Positions 45,809-55,429 of a stretch of 64,000 nt of DNA are shown one piece after another. The stretch is taken from positions 1 through 64,000 of the forward strand of contig NZ_CP113431.1 of NCBI RefSeq assembly GCF_030506255.1, written 5' to 3'. The notes beneath the pieces were generated by a model, which worked only from the letters and a program-made list of their open reading frames with translations, had not been told where the DNA came from and did not search any database. Position numbers and translations under genes: made by a program. Positions within the stretch are counted from its first letter, which is position 1. The number at the start of each line of letters is the position of its first letter. Source of the DNA: Nocardioides sp. Arc9.136. Lineage in GTDB: Bacteria > Actinomycetota > Actinomycetes > Propionibacteriales > Nocardioidaceae.

Positions 45809-46828
45809 TCACCACAGGGAGCGGTAGGCCGACCGGGCTCGCGGGTTCTGGCGCACGAGGCTGGAGGCGACGTAGCCCGCCGGCTCCTCGAAGTACGACT
45901 CGTAGGCCATGTGCTTGCTGTAGCGCTTGAACAGGGAGTGCATCGCACGGATGTAGAACGGGTTGTCCCCGCCGGTGTGGCCGGCCCACTGGCTGCCGGA
46001 CGAGACGCCCCACTCGCTCACGCCGACGTCGACGCCGCGCTTGCGGGCCCACTTGAACCACCACTCGATGCCGTACTGGCGGTTGAAGCGGGACGTGGCC
46101 TGCTTGGCGTTGCGGATCGCGTCCCACTGGTCGTAGTAGTCCGGCGCGACGATGTCGACGTACTTCTTGCCCGGCCACGCGGCGGTCGGGGCCACGCCGG
46201 TCTGGCCCGCGCCCTCGTTGGGCGTCCAGGCGATGCGGAAGCGCTCGCCCGGGACGCTGCGCAGGGCGCTGGCCGCCTCGCGGAAGCGCGTGCGCCACGC
46301 CGCCTGGTTGGCCCGGGTGACGTGCCAGCCGTTGGCGAGGTTGAACTCCTTGCCGATGACGATGATGGCGTCGCGCTCGCCCCGGTCGACGAGCAGGCGC
46401 CCGAAGGCGCGCCACTGGCGCTTGGAGGAGGTGTTGACGCTCGAGTCGTGCGGCCACGTGGGCACGCTCACCTCGAGGCGGGCGCCTGCGGCGCGGATCC
46501 CCGCGGTCTGGTCGAGCCACCAGGTGTCCATCATCGAGGCGAACGAGTCGCGCACCGGGTGGACGGAGACGAGGTCGAGGCGGGCGCCGCGCATGCGCTC
46601 GAAGGCCCGCGCCTCCTCCGTGCTGTGGGCGAAGACACCGGAGAGCCACGGCTTCCCGGACTTGGTGCGGGAGACGGTGCGGGAGTCGGGGGCGGATGTG
46701 AGCGGACGCGCACTGTCGGAGGTGGCGGCCGAGCCGGTCGTCGGGGCTGCCTGGGCGCCCGTGCTGGGCGCCAGCCCGGTCAGGCCGAGGGCGAGCAGGC
46801 CGGCGACGGCGGTGAGTCTCTTGTTCAT
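45809..46828 (-). CDS. Secreted GH26-like glycoside hydrolase
   Basis: The 339-residue protein has a classical signal peptide (MNKRLTAVAGLLALGLTGLA, cleavage near ...GAQA-AP) and then a Ser/Thr-rich spacer and a GH26-like domain. Proposed catalytic glutamates lie in IGKEFNLANGW and GVSEWGVSSG. It shares architecture with the lipoprotein at 38173 but is freely secreted, so the pair could trim cell-bound and released polymer. It converges on the flippase gene with a 16-base gap. Confidence 0.78.
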   Translation of the reverse strand: MNKRLTAVAGLLALGLTGLAPSTGAQAAPTTGSAATSDSARPLTSAPDSRTVSRTKSGKPWLSGVFAHSTEEARAFERMRGARLDLVSVHPVRDSFASMMDTWWLDQTAGIRAAGARLEVSVPTWPHDSSVNTSSKRQWRAFGRLLVDRGERDAIIVIGKEFNLANGWHVTRANQAAWRTRFREAASALRSVPGERFRIAWTPNEGAGQTGVAPTAAWPGKKYVDIVAPDYYDQWDAIRNAKQATSRFNRQYGIEWWFKWARKRGVDVGVSEWGVSSGSQWAGHTGGDNPFYIRAMHSLFKRYSKHMAYESYFEEPAGYVASSLVRQNPRARSAYRSLW

Positions 46829-47225
46829 GGTTCCTCGAAGATCAAGGGCCCTCGAGGGCAGGAGCCAGCGTCCGGCTGCGGAGCAGGCGGACGACGGACG
46901 TGCACGGTGGCCCGGACGTGGGCCGGTGCTTCACGGGCCGCGGGAGGCGGCCCTCCTGGTCGGGGGCTCGTGGTCAGGTCAGGTGGTCAGCCGCCGCACC
47001 CCCGCGGTCCCGAGGCGCGGCGGCCAGACGGCGACGCCCCCCAGCGGGCCGTTCCGGGCACTACCGCGCACCATCATCGAGTTCACCGAAATCGGGGATG
47101 ACGAAGCGACCGCGCGACTGTATACCTTGTCCGGCCGATCCCATCCCTTCGGGGGGGTATGCACCGGGGTGAGCCTGGACACGGCCGGCGGCGGCAGTGG
47201 GCGCGAGCCGCCTCCCGATGACCGC
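46829..47225. other. 397-base gap upstream of the secreted GH26-like gene
   Basis: No gene is seen in this gap. It carries the promoter side of the minus-strand hydrolase and the 3' end of the DUF4185-like gene. An AT-richer patch (about 47070-47150) includes GTATAC, which could be part of a -10 element for the hydrolase (minus strand GGTATACAGT). No -35, riboswitch or terminator could be supported. Confidence 0.4.
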
Positions 47226-49370
47226 TCAGCCGCGCGGCAGGGGCACCCGGAGGAACCGCGGCCGGTAGAGCAGCGGGTCGTCAAGCACCCGCCCGACGTC
47301 GGTGCTGTTGCGGCTGTACGACACCAGCACCGACCCCGCCTCGGGCAGCAGGTCGGGGTGGGCCAGCGGCATGTACCGCAGCTCGCCGCCGGCGCTGTCG
47401 GAGGGCAGGTCGGCCACCGGCGGCTGGGCGGTGAACGGTCCGGTCGGCGCCGGCGCGGTCCAGAAGACGAGGTCGGAGCCGAGGAACTCGTCGCGCTTGC
47501 TGAAGGCGTACCACCGGCCGCCGCGCTCGAAGACGCTCAGCGTCTGCGACGTGCCGCCCTCGGCCGGGACCAGCTCGGCCGCCGCGCCGGGGTCGGCCAC
47601 CCAGGCGCTGCCGTCCCAGTAGCGCCACCGGTCGGTCTCCAGCACGTCGTCGGGCCGGACGCGCGCGACGCGGAGCGAGAACCCCGTCGGTGCATCGGCC
47701 TCGGGGCGGGCAGTGCCGTAGAGGTGGAGCCAGCCGTCGGCCAGCGCGGTCGCCGCCCCCCACATCGGCCGCGCCGGGTCGGCGGAGTCCTCGCCGACGT
47801 CGACGCGGGAGACCAGCTGCGGGGTCTCGCCGCGCGGCACGACGTACAGCGCGACGGCTGGGCCGAGGTTCTCGAACCCGAACGCGTCGGTGCGGTCGGT
47901 GGACCGCACCCGCTGGGCGGTGACCGTGACCAGGTCGTAGCCCGGCCGCCCGCTGACCACGACCGACATCGGCCAGTAGCCCACCTGGCCGTCGCGGTCG
48001 GGGATCACCGCGCCGCCTCCGGCCGGGACCACGACCTGCAGGCAGCCCGGCTCGACGACCAGCATCGAGTTGCGGACGAAGGACCGCCCCCCGTCCCCGG
48101 CGCGCAGCGTGTCGCCGAAGACCCACACCCGCCGGCCGTCCTGCAGCGCCGCCTCGGCCCCGACGTCGCCGCCCTGGAACTGCGGCGACCCGCGCAGCTC
48201 GGTGACCCGGTTGAGGTCGGCCACCGTGCGCACCGGCCCGGTCGGCTCGCACGTGGTGGCCGAGGCCAGGCTCGGGTAGGCCTCGGCGTCGTCGGGCCCG
48301 GGCAGCAGGGCCAGCGTCAGCACGACGCCGCCCGCGAGCAGGGCCAGCACCGCGAGCAGCTGTAGGCGCCAGCGCCCCGTCGTGGGCACGTCGTCGGCCG
48401 GTCGATCGGCGCGTGCCGGGACCGCGGGGCTGGTGCGCACCCCGTCGAACCGGGTCAGGGCAAGCACGAGCAGCCCGACGGCCGCCACGACGGCGAGGAG
48501 CAGCAGCTCGCGCTGCGCACCACCGCCCGCCGCGCTGTCCCGCACGGCCTCGGCGACCGCGCCGGCCGGGGTCCACCGGGTGACCCCGGGCCAGGGGTCC
48601 GCCAGCAGGAGCGGGTCCTCGGCGACGAGCAGCGGGAGCGGCACGACCAGCAGCAGGGCCGCGGCCAGCAGCAGGCCGGCGAGGCCGGCCAGCGCCTCGA
48701 GCGCCAGGGTGAGGCAGCCGGCGGCGAGGACGCCGAGCGCGAGCGCGGCGCCGACCTCCGGGGCCGCCGCGCCGGGCACCCCGGGGAGCAGCGGCGCGGT
48801 GCCGAGGACGACCGCGGCGAGCGCACCCAGCGCGGCCAGGCGCAGGAGCCCGCGGGGCAGGGTGCGGGCGAACGGTCCCCACACCAGCGAGACGACCAGC
48901 ACCAGCACGAACGCCGCCGCCACGGCGGCCAGGCCGAGCGCGTCGTACGCCGGCGCGTTCCGGACGGGCCCGACGCGCTCGACGGCGAGGGTCCGTCCCC
49001 GGCGCTCCTCGGCGGCCCGCGCCTCGCGGACCAGCGCTGCGTCGAGGTCGTCGGTGCGCAACCGGGGGAGCAGCAGGGTGTCCTCGGTGCGGCGCAGGTC
49101 GAGCACCAGCACGGCGACCACGTCGCCGGCGGCCAGCGCCGCCTCGGCCGTGGCCCGGTCGTCCTCGGGCTCGGCGTCGAAGGGCGACCCCGGCAGCGCG
49201 TCCACGTCCCGCGCGAGCGGCCCCACCACCACCTCCGGCCCGACGAGCAGCACCGGTGCGCCGTGGGTGCGACCGGCCGCGGCGTCGTCGACGGCGGGCA
49301 GCACGGCCAGCAGCGCGCCGACCAGCAGGGCCAGCGCCGCGAGCGTGCGCAGCCGCCGCCGGGTGATCAC
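47226..49370 (-). CDS. Large membrane protein with C-terminal DUF4185-like domain
   Basis: A 714-residue protein of unknown function. An N-terminal helix (LAALALLVGALLAVLPAV) precedes an external domain (about 30-125). Six or so helices follow (about 130-320), reminiscent of YhgE/ABC-2-type permeases. A last helix near residue 330 (LLAVLALLAGGVVLTLALLP) leads to an external domain of about 360 residues resembling DUF4185. Motifs there are RVWVFGDTLRAGDGGRSFVR, YWPMSVVV, GAATALADGWLHLYG and the FSKRDEFLGSDLVFWTAP end. This looks like a five-bladed propeller that may bind sugar. GTG 49370 gives MITRRRLRTLAAL. Confidence 0.65.
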   Translation of the reverse strand: MITRRRLRTLAALALLVGALLAVLPAVDDAAAGRTHGAPVLLVGPEVVVGPLARDVDALPGSPFDAEPEDDRATAEAALAAGDVVAVLVLDLRRTEDTLLLPRLRTDDLDAALVREARAAEERRGRTLAVERVGPVRNAPAYDALGLAAVAAAFVLVLVVSLVWGPFARTLPRGLLRLAALGALAAVVLGTAPLLPGVPGAAAPEVGAALALGVLAAGCLTLALEALAGLAGLLLAAALLLVVPLPLLVAEDPLLLADPWPGVTRWTPAGAVAEAVRDSAAGGGAQRELLLLAVVAAVGLLVLALTRFDGVRTSPAVPARADRPADDVPTTGRWRLQLLAVLALLAGGVVLTLALLPGPDDAEAYPSLASATTCEPTGPVRTVADLNRVTELRGSPQFQGGDVGAEAALQDGRRVWVFGDTLRAGDGGRSFVRNSMLVVEPGCLQVVVPAGGGAVIPDRDGQVGYWPMSVVVSGRPGYDLVTVTAQRVRSTDRTDAFGFENLGPAVALYVVPRGETPQLVSRVDVGEDSADPARPMWGAATALADGWLHLYGTARPEADAPTGFSLRVARVRPDDVLETDRWRYWDGSAWVADPGAAAELVPAEGGTSQTLSVFERGGRWYAFSKRDEFLGSDLVFWTAPAPTGPFTAQPPVADLPSDSAGGELRYMPLAHPDLLPEAGSVLVSYSRNSTDVGRVLDDPLLYRPRFLRVPLPRG

Positions 49371-49472
49371 CGGTCCAGTGTGCCGGGCGCCCCGCCCGTG
49401 CCGCGCCATCCCTCCGCGAGGCGGTCCCGGCCCGCTCGGGGGGCACGCGGACGGGGTGGGTACCGGACCCCC

Positions 49473-49856
49473 ATGACCCACACGCCCGAGGACCCGGCGA
49501 CCAGTCCCGCGACGCCGCCGGCCGCATCCGACGAGCACGCCGCGACCACGCCCGCGGCCCAGCCCGCACGCCCCGCGTCGGGCGGCGGCGACCCGCTGCG
49601 CGGCTCCCTGACCAGCGGGATCTGGGCCGCGCTCGTGGCGTTCGGCGTCGTGCTGGTGCTGCTCGTCGTCTTCATCGCCCAGAACACCGAGCGGGTCCTG
49701 GTCCGCTTCCTCGGCTTCGAGGGCGAGACCCCGCTCGCGGTGGCCCTGCTCATCGCCGTGGCCGCCGGCCTGCTGCTCACCGCCCTCGCCGGCACGCTGC
49801 GCCTGTGGCAGGTGCGCCGCCGGGTGCGCCGCGAGACCAAGCGCAGCCGCCGCTGA
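49473..49856 (+). CDS. LapA-domain membrane protein
   Basis: A 127-residue protein with a disordered Pro/Ala/Thr head (residues 1-45) and two helices, GIWAALVAFGVVLVLLVVFIA and VALLIAVAAGLLLTALAG, then a basic tail (RRRVRRETKRSRR). FIAQNTERVLVRFLGFEGETP between the helices is the DUF1049/LapA signature, a family that helps LPS assembly in Gram-negatives; the role in actinobacteria is unknown. The nearby hairpin at 49882 probably terminates it. Confidence 0.82.
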   Translation: MTHTPEDPATSPATPPAASDEHAATTPAAQPARPASGGGDPLRGSLTSGIWAALVAFGVVLVLLVVFIAQNTERVLVRFLGFEGETPLAVALLIAVAAGLLLTALAGTLRLWQVRRRVRRETKRSRR

Positions 49857-49881
49857 CCCGGGTCCCGCCCCGACCGAGGGG

Positions 49882-49929
49882 CCTCGTGATGCCCAGCGCG
49901 CGCTCCGGCGCGCGCTCGGCATCACGAGG
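49882..49929. terminator. Bidirectional terminator between LapA-like and ROK genes
   Basis: A 48-base hairpin: 21-base arms with one mismatch enclose a short loop (CTCCGG). Its left arm starts CCTCGTGATGCC and the right arm ends GGCATCACGAGG. It lies between the convergent LapA-like and ROK genes, so it can end both transcripts. Confidence 0.75.
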
Positions 49930-49960
49930 CGGTCAGGTGCTGGGTCAGTCAGGGCTGCGG

Positions 49961-51142
49961 TCAGGGCTGAGCCGTGCGCGAGGCCCGCAGCCGGGCGTCG
50001 ACGGCGGCGGGGGAGAGCTCGTGGTCGATGACCAGCGCGGCGCAGCCGACCAGGCCGGCGGAGTCGCCGTGGGCGGCGGGCGCGAAGCGCAGGTCGCGGG
50101 TGACCGAGCCGGCGGCGCGGGCGTAGACGCTCTCGCGCATGCCGGCGGTGTAGAGGTCGAAGGCCGAGCCCATGTCGCCGCCGACCACGACGGTCTGCGG
50201 GTGCAGGAGGTTGACCGCCACCGCGAGCACCTCGCCGACGCGGCGGCCGCTCTCGCGCAGCATGCTGCGGGCGACGGGGTCGCCGTCGAGCGCCAGCGCG
50301 ACGAGGTCCCGGACGTGGCGGGCCTCGGTGCCGCCCTCGACCAGCCGGTTGACCATGGCCCAGCCGGCAGCGACGGTCTCGAGGCAGCCGTGCGCCCCGC
50401 AGCGGCACAGCAGCTCGTCGGCGCCCTCGACCCGGGTGTGGCCGAGCTCGCCGGTGACCCCGCGCGAGCCGTTGACCAGCCGGCCGTCGGCGATGACGCC
50501 CAGGCCCAGGCCGGTCGAGGCCTTGACCACCAGGACGTCGCTGCCCAGGGGCGCGGGCCCGAACAGCTCGGACCGGGTGAGCGCCGAGGTGTCGTTGGTG
50601 AGGTGGAGGGGCGCCGCGCACGCGTCGTGGAGGTACGGCGCGAGCGGCACGCCGTCCCAGCCCTTCATGACCGGGGCGTCGACGCTGACCCGTCGCTCGG
50701 GGTCCACCGTGCCGGGCAGGCTCAGCCCGATCCCGAGCACGGGCGGCTCGATCCCGTCGAGCAGGGTCCGCAGCCGCTCGGCGACGTCGACCATCACCTC
50801 GTCGGGCCCGCTGCCGACCTCGTGGTCGCGGGTGTCCCCGACGATCTCGCGGCCGTCGAGGTCGAACACACCGACCTGGGTCCGCGACCGCCCGACCGCG
50901 GCGCCCACGACCACGGCCGCGTCGACGTTGAAGGACAGCGAGCCGGCGGGTCGCCCGCCCGTCGAGGCCAGCCCGGTGCCCTCGGTCACGAGGCCGGCGG
51001 CGACCAGCGCGGTGACGCGCTGGGAGACGGCCGTGCGGGAGAGGCCGGTGAGGCGGCCGAGGTCGGCCCGGGTGGACGCCTCGCCGGCCCGGACGAGGGA
51101 CAGCAGACCGCCGGCGGTCGTCTCGACCGGTGTGGTGCTCAT
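49961..51142 (-). CDS. ROK-family transcriptional regulator
   Basis: The 393-residue regulator has an N-terminal winged helix (STRADLGRLTGLSRTAVSQR) and a C-terminal ROK sugar-binding domain. The ROK zinc site is LCRCGAHGCLE, with GVTGELGHT before it and VVGGDMGS later. Such regulators sense sugars or sugar phosphates. It is divergent from zwf-edd-eda with an 84-base gap, so it is the prime candidate to control that operon. ATG 51142 was chosen as the first start, giving MSTTPVETTAGG. Confidence 0.88.
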   Translation of the reverse strand: MSTTPVETTAGGLLSLVRAGEASTRADLGRLTGLSRTAVSQRVTALVAAGLVTEGTGLASTGGRPAGSLSFNVDAAVVVGAAVGRSRTQVGVFDLDGREIVGDTRDHEVGSGPDEVMVDVAERLRTLLDGIEPPVLGIGLSLPGTVDPERRVSVDAPVMKGWDGVPLAPYLHDACAAPLHLTNDTSALTRSELFGPAPLGSDVLVVKASTGLGLGVIADGRLVNGSRGVTGELGHTRVEGADELLCRCGAHGCLETVAAGWAMVNRLVEGGTEARHVRDLVALALDGDPVARSMLRESGRRVGEVLAVAVNLLHPQTVVVGGDMGSAFDLYTAGMRESVYARAAGSVTRDLRFAPAAHGDSAGLVGCAALVIDHELSPAAVDARLRASRTAQP

Positions 51143-51226
51143 TGTCGGATCAAAGCACGGCAACTTTGTCCGTGAAAAGTCGGAAGTCCGCTTGTATCGA
51201 TCCAAAAGTCCTGAGACCGTGGAGTC
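51143..51226. promoter_or_regulatory. Divergent ROK/zwf control region
   Basis: An 84-base AT-rich gap contains CAAAG (51151-51155) and CTTTG (51164-51168) as a short inverted repeat with 8-base spacer. A related GATCCAAAAG follows at about 51199-51208, giving two similar half-sites for a ROK dimer. No confident -35/-10 pair is apparent. Confidence 0.4.
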
Positions 51227-52717
51227 ATGCACTCGACCCCGGACAGCCCGACCTCCCTCGCGGCGCTCCCGGAGCACTGCGACTTCACCGTCTTCGGCGG
51301 CACGGGCGACCTGGCCCTCCGCAAGCTGCTCCCCGCGCTGTACCACCGCGACCGCGAGGGCCAGTTGCTCCCCGGTCACCGCATCGTCGGCGTCTCCCGC
51401 AGCCCGATCGACTCCGAGGGCTACCGGACGATGGTCCGCGAGGCGCTGGCCACCCACGTCCCGGCCGACGAGCTCGACCCGGTCGCGGTCGACCGGCTGC
51501 TCGGCCGCCTGCACCACCTCGACCTGGACGCGCACACGCCCGAGGGCTGGCACGAGCTGCACGGCCTGCTCAAGGACCGCCCGGGCGCCGACGAGACCGT
51601 CCGCGTCTACTACCTCGCCGTCGCGCCGGGCCTCTTCGGGCCCACCTGCGAGCGGCTCGACGAGCTCGGCCTCGTCGACGAGCGCTCCCGCGTGGTCATG
51701 GAGAAGCCGATCGGCCACGACCTCGCCTCGGCCCGCGCGGTCAACGACGCGGTCGGCCGGGTCTTCGCCGAGCACCAGGTCTTCCGCATCGACCACTACC
51801 TGGGCAAGGAGAGCGTCCAGAACCTCCTGGTCACGCGCTTCGCCAACGCCTTCCTCGAGCCGCTGTGGAACAGCCGCTGGGTCGACCACGTCCAGATCAC
51901 CGTCGCCGAGACCGTCGGCGTCGGCAAGCGCGGCCCCTACTACGACAACGCCGGCGCGCTGCGGGACATGGTGCAGAACCACCTCCTGCAGCTGCTGTGC
52001 CTGGTCGCCATGGAGCCCCCGACGTACGTCGGCCGCGAGACCGTCCGCGACGAGAAGCTCAAGGTCCTCCAGGCGCTCAAGCCGCTGACCCCGCTCGACG
52101 TGGACCGCGACACCGTGCGCGGCGCCTACGAGGGGTACGCCGAGGAGGTCGGCCACGCCGACTCGCGGACCGAGACCTTCGTGGCGCTCAAGGCCGAGGT
52201 GCAGAACTGGCGCTGGGCCGGCGTGCCGTTCTACCTGCGCACCGGCAAGCGGATGGACCAGCGCGCCTCGGAGATCGTCGTGGTCTTCAAGGAGCCGCCG
52301 CACGCGATGTTCCCGCACAGCGAGGGCACGACGGCCCCGAACCGGCTGCACATCCTCGTCCAGCCCGACGAGGGCATGAAGCTGCACCTGACCGCGAAGG
52401 AGCCGGGCCCCGGCGGCATCCGGCTGCGCCCGGTGTCCCTGGACCTCTCCTACGCGACCGCGTTCGACCAGCGCTCGCCCGACGCCTACGAGCGGCTGCT
52501 GATGGACGTCGTCCGCGGCAACCCCACGCTGTTCATGCGCCGCGACGAGGTGGAGGCGGCCTGGTCGTGGGTCGAGCCCGTCCTCGCCCGTTGGGCGCAG
52601 CGCTCCGCCGAGTCCGGCGAGCGCCCCGAGACCTACCCCGCCGGCTCGACCGGACCGACCGCCGCCGCCGACCTGATCGGGCGTGACGGCCGCACCTGGC
52701 AGGAGACCGACCAGTGA
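51227..52717 (+). CDS. zwf: Glucose-6-phosphate 1-dehydrogenase
   Basis: Zwf converts glucose 6-phosphate to 6-phosphogluconolactone with NADP+. The 496-residue protein has the cofactor motif [17 protein letters not shown], the substrate signature [13 protein letters not shown] with its catalytic histidine, and EKPIGHDL. It begins at ATG 51227. The stop overlaps the edd GTG. Grouping with edd and eda ties it to the Entner-Doudoroff route rather than only to the pentose phosphate pathway. Confidence 0.96.
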   Translation: MHSTPDSPTSLAALPEHCDFTVFGGTGDLALRKLLPALYHRDREGQLLPGHRIVGVSRSPIDSEGYRTMVREALATHVPADELDPVAVDRLLGRLHHLDLDAHTPEGWHELHGLLKDRPGADETVRVYYLAVAPGLFGPTCERLDELGLVDERSRVVMEKPIGHDLASARAVNDAVGRVFAEHQVFRIDHYLGKESVQNLLVTRFANAFLEPLWNSRWVDHVQITVAETVGVGKRGPYYDNAGALRDMVQNHLLQLLCLVAMEPPTYVGRETVRDEKLKVLQALKPLTPLDVDRDTVRGAYEGYAEEVGHADSRTETFVALKAEVQNWRWAGVPFYLRTGKRMDQRASEIVVVFKEPPHAMFPHSEGTTAPNRLHILVQPDEGMKLHLTAKEPGPGGIRLRPVSLDLSYATAFDQRSPDAYERLLMDVVRGNPTLFMRRDEVEAAWSWVEPVLARWAQRSAESGERPETYPAGSTGPTAAADLIGRDGRTWQETDQ

Positions 52718-54630
52718 GCACCTCCCCACAGCAGCCGATCCACCCCGTCGTCGCGGCGGTGACCGCGCGCGTCACCGAGCGCAGCGCCGCCGGCCGCGCG
52801 GCGTACCTGCGCCGGGTCGAGCAGGCCACCGACCGGGCGCCCGCCCGGCACCGCCTGGCCTGCGCCAACCTCGCGCACGGCTTCGCCGCGGCCGAGCCCG
52901 ACGGCAAGGCCGCGCTGCGCGGGCGGGTCAAGCCGAACGTCGCGATCGTGACCAGCTACAACGACATGCTCTCGGCCCACCAGCCGTTCGGCACCTACCC
53001 GCCGGTGCTGAAGAAGGCCGTGGTCCGCGCCGGTGGCGTCGCCCAGGTCGCCGGTGGCGTGCCGGCGATGTGCGACGGGATCACCCAGGGCCGCGACGGC
53101 ATGCAGCTCTCCCTCTACAGCCGCGACGTCATCGCGATGTCGACCGCGATCGCGCTCTCCCACGACATGTTCGACAGCGCGCTGATGCTCGGCGTCTGCG
53201 ACAAGATCGTGCCCGGGCTGCTGATCGGCGCGCTCTCCTTCGGCCACCTGCCGACCGTCTTCGTGCCCGCCGGCCCGATGGCCTCGGGCCTGCCCAACGG
53301 CGAGAAGGCCCGCGTGCGCCAGCTGTACGCCGAGGGCAAGGTCGGCCGCGAGGAGCTGCTCGAGGCCGAGGCCGCGTCGTACCACTCGGCCGGGACGTGC
53401 ACGTTCTACGGCACCGCCAACTCCAACCAGCTGATCATGGAGGTGCTCGGGCTGCACCTGCCGGGCTCCTCCTTCGTCAACCCCGGCACCCCGCTGCGCG
53501 AGGCGCTCACCCGCGCCGCCGCGGCGCGCTCGGTGCAGATCACCCGCCAGGGCGGCGAGCCCACGCCGATCGCGAAGATCGTCGACGAGAAGGCGGTCGT
53601 CAACGCGTGCGTCGCGCTGCTGGCCAGCGGCGGGTCCACCAACCACACGCTCCACCTGGTCGCCATCGCCCGCGCTGCCGGCATCACCCTGACCTGGGAC
53701 GACCTGGCCGACCTCTCGGCCGTGGTGCCGCTCTTGGCCCGGGTCTACCCCAACGGTGCCGCGGACGTGAACCACTTCCACGCCGCCGGCGGCATCGCGT
53801 TCCTCGTCCACACGCTGCTGCGCGCCGGGATGCTGCACGAGGACGTGTGGACGATCGCCGGCCGCGGGCTGCGCCACTACACGACCGAGCCCGTGCTGCG
53901 CGGGACCGCCGAGACCGGCGACCTGACCTGGGAGGAGGGTCCCAAGGCCAGCCTGGACCTCGACGTGCTGCGCCCCGCGGACGACCCGTTCCAGGCCACC
54001 GGCGGCCTCGAGGTGCTGCACGGCCCGCTGGGCACCGCCGTCGTGAAGACCTCCGCGGTCAAGCCCGAGCACCGCGTCGTGACCGCGCCGGCCATGGTCT
54101 TCGACGACCAGTCCGACCTGCTCCGGGCCTTCGACGACGGCCTCCTCGACGGTCGCGACCTGGTCGCGGTGGTCCGCTACCAGGGCCCCGCCGCCAACGG
54201 CATGCCCGAGCTGCACAAGCTGACCCCCGCGCTCGGCGTCCTCCAGGACCGCGGCCAGCGGGTCGCCGTGGTCACCGACGGGCGGATGTCGGGTGCCTCG
54301 GGCAAGGTCCCCGCCGCCATCCACGTCACGCCCGAGGCCGCCCTCGGCGGACCGCTGAGCCGGGTGCGCGACGGCGACCTGGTCACCGTCGACGCCGAGC
54401 GCGGCGTGCTGACGGTGCGCACCCACGACGGCGCGGACCTGGCCTCCCGCGAGCCCACGGGCCGTGCGCCCGAGGGCGAGGAGTGGGCCGGCACCGGCCG
54501 CGAGCTGTTCGCGGCGTTCCGCGCCACGGTCGGCCCGGCCGACGCCGGCGCCAGCGTCTTCCCGGCGTACGACGCGCCGGCCGAGCCCCGTCCCCTCACC
54601 AGCGAGGTCCCCGATGCCCAGCCCGTCTGA
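52714..54630 (+). CDS. edd: Phosphogluconate dehydratase
   Basis: Edd dehydrates 6-phosphogluconate to 2-keto-3-deoxy-6-phosphogluconate, using an iron-sulfur cluster. The 638-residue protein is of the IlvD/Edd family, with [35 protein letters not shown] and [15 protein letters not shown] carrying the cluster cysteines. The C-terminal motif [13 protein letters not shown] is typical. The 638-residue length and the neighbours zwf and eda separate it from IlvD. It overlaps zwf by 4 bases and eda by 17. Confidence 0.95.
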   Translation: MSTSPQQPIHPVVAAVTARVTERSAAGRAAYLRRVEQATDRAPARHRLACANLAHGFAAAEPDGKAALRGRVKPNVAIVTSYNDMLSAHQPFGTYPPVLKKAVVRAGGVAQVAGGVPAMCDGITQGRDGMQLSLYSRDVIAMSTAIALSHDMFDSALMLGVCDKIVPGLLIGALSFGHLPTVFVPAGPMASGLPNGEKARVRQLYAEGKVGREELLEAEAASYHSAGTCTFYGTANSNQLIMEVLGLHLPGSSFVNPGTPLREALTRAAAARSVQITRQGGEPTPIAKIVDEKAVVNACVALLASGGSTNHTLHLVAIARAAGITLTWDDLADLSAVVPLLARVYPNGAADVNHFHAAGGIAFLVHTLLRAGMLHEDVWTIAGRGLRHYTTEPVLRGTAETGDLTWEEGPKASLDLDVLRPADDPFQATGGLEVLHGPLGTAVVKTSAVKPEHRVVTAPAMVFDDQSDLLRAFDDGLLDGRDLVAVVRYQGPAANGMPELHKLTPALGVLQDRGQRVAVVTDGRMSGASGKVPAAIHVTPEAALGGPLSRVRDGDLVTVDAERGVLTVRTHDGADLASREPTGRAPEGEEWAGTGRELFAAFRATVGPADAGASVFPAYDAPAEPRPLTSEVPDAQPV

Positions 54631-55321
54631 CGTCCCGCCGGTCGCGCCCGACGCCCTGCCCGACGCCCTGGCCGGCTCCCTGCTCGACCTGGTCCCGGTG
54701 ATCCCCGTCGTGGTCGTCGACGACCTGGCCCAGGCGGTGCCGGTCGCACGGGCGCTCGCCGCGGGCGGGGTGCCCGTCGTCGAGCTCACCCTGCGCACGC
54801 CGGTCGCGCTCGACGCGATCCGCGCGATCGCCGCCGAGGTCCCCGAGGTCCTCGTCGGGGCCGGGACCATCGTCGCGCCGGACCAGGCCGAGCAGGCGCT
54901 CGACGCCGGCGCCCGGTTCCTCGTCTCGCCCGGGACGACGCCCGGCCTGCTCGACGCCATGCTCGGGACCGGCCTGCCGTTCCTGCCGGGCACCGCGACG
55001 GTCTCGGAGGTCCTGGCCGTGCTCGAGGCCGGCCTCACCGAGATGAAGCTGTTCCCGGCCGAGGCCTCGGGGGGCACGACCTTCCTCTCCTCGCTCGCCT
55101 CGCCGGTGCCGGCCGCCCGGTTCTGCCCGACCGGCGGGATCACACCGGCCAACGCCGCGTCGTACCTCGCCCTGCCGAACGTCGGCTGCGTCGGCGGCTC
55201 CTGGCTCACGCCCAAGGACGCGCTCGCCGCCGGTGACTGGGAGCGGGTCACCGACCTGGCCCGGGCCACCCTGTCCAGCCGGTCAGGACCAGCGGAACGG
55301 ACGATGGACCCCCGCGCCTGA
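54614..55321 (+). CDS. eda: 2-keto-3-deoxy-6-phosphogluconate aldolase
   Basis: Eda splits KDPG to pyruvate and glyceraldehyde 3-phosphate. In 235 residues it carries the class I aldolase features [20 protein letters not shown] (catalytic glutamate), [10 protein letters not shown] and EMKLFPAEA with the Schiff-base lysine; [17 protein letters not shown] binds phosphate. A 30-residue Pro/Asp/Ala head is longer than usual. ATG 54614 overlaps edd by 17 bases; the shared frame makes co-translation likely. Confidence 0.93.
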   Translation: MPSPSDVPPVAPDALPDALAGSLLDLVPVIPVVVVDDLAQAVPVARALAAGGVPVVELTLRTPVALDAIRAIAAEVPEVLVGAGTIVAPDQAEQALDAGARFLVSPGTTPGLLDAMLGTGLPFLPGTATVSEVLAVLEAGLTEMKLFPAEASGGTTFLSSLASPVPAARFCPTGGITPANAASYLALPNVGCVGGSWLTPKDALAAGDWERVTDLARATLSSRSGPAERTMDPRA

Positions 55322-55417
55322 GGACCCCTACTGTGACCGTCGCCCGCGGGCGGCCAGCGCCGCCCCCGGGCGGCGTCCCCGCTCGACCGTGGGGGGAGGG
55401 CGGGGGCGTCCACTCGG

Positions 55418-55423
55418 GATACT
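55418..55423 (+). promoter_or_regulatory. -10-like box for a leaderless membrane-protein gene
   Basis: GATACT is followed after six bases by the GTG at 55430, the leaderless spacing seen elsewhere in this window. Confidence 0.4.
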
Positions 55424-55429
55424 GACCCG

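Noticed and set aside
46829..47225. A riboswitch upstream of the secreted hydrolase
   Set aside because: No conserved riboswitch core (for example ydaO/yuaA or cobalamin motifs) could be matched by eye; only an AT-richer patch is seen.
47226..50621. One very long reading frame covering the DUF4185-like gene and the ROK region
   Set aside because: The frame through 49371-50621 is antisense to the LapA-like gene and in a different frame from the ROK gene, and reads as low-complexity Arg/Pro sequence. The DUF4185-like protein starts at the GTG near 49370.
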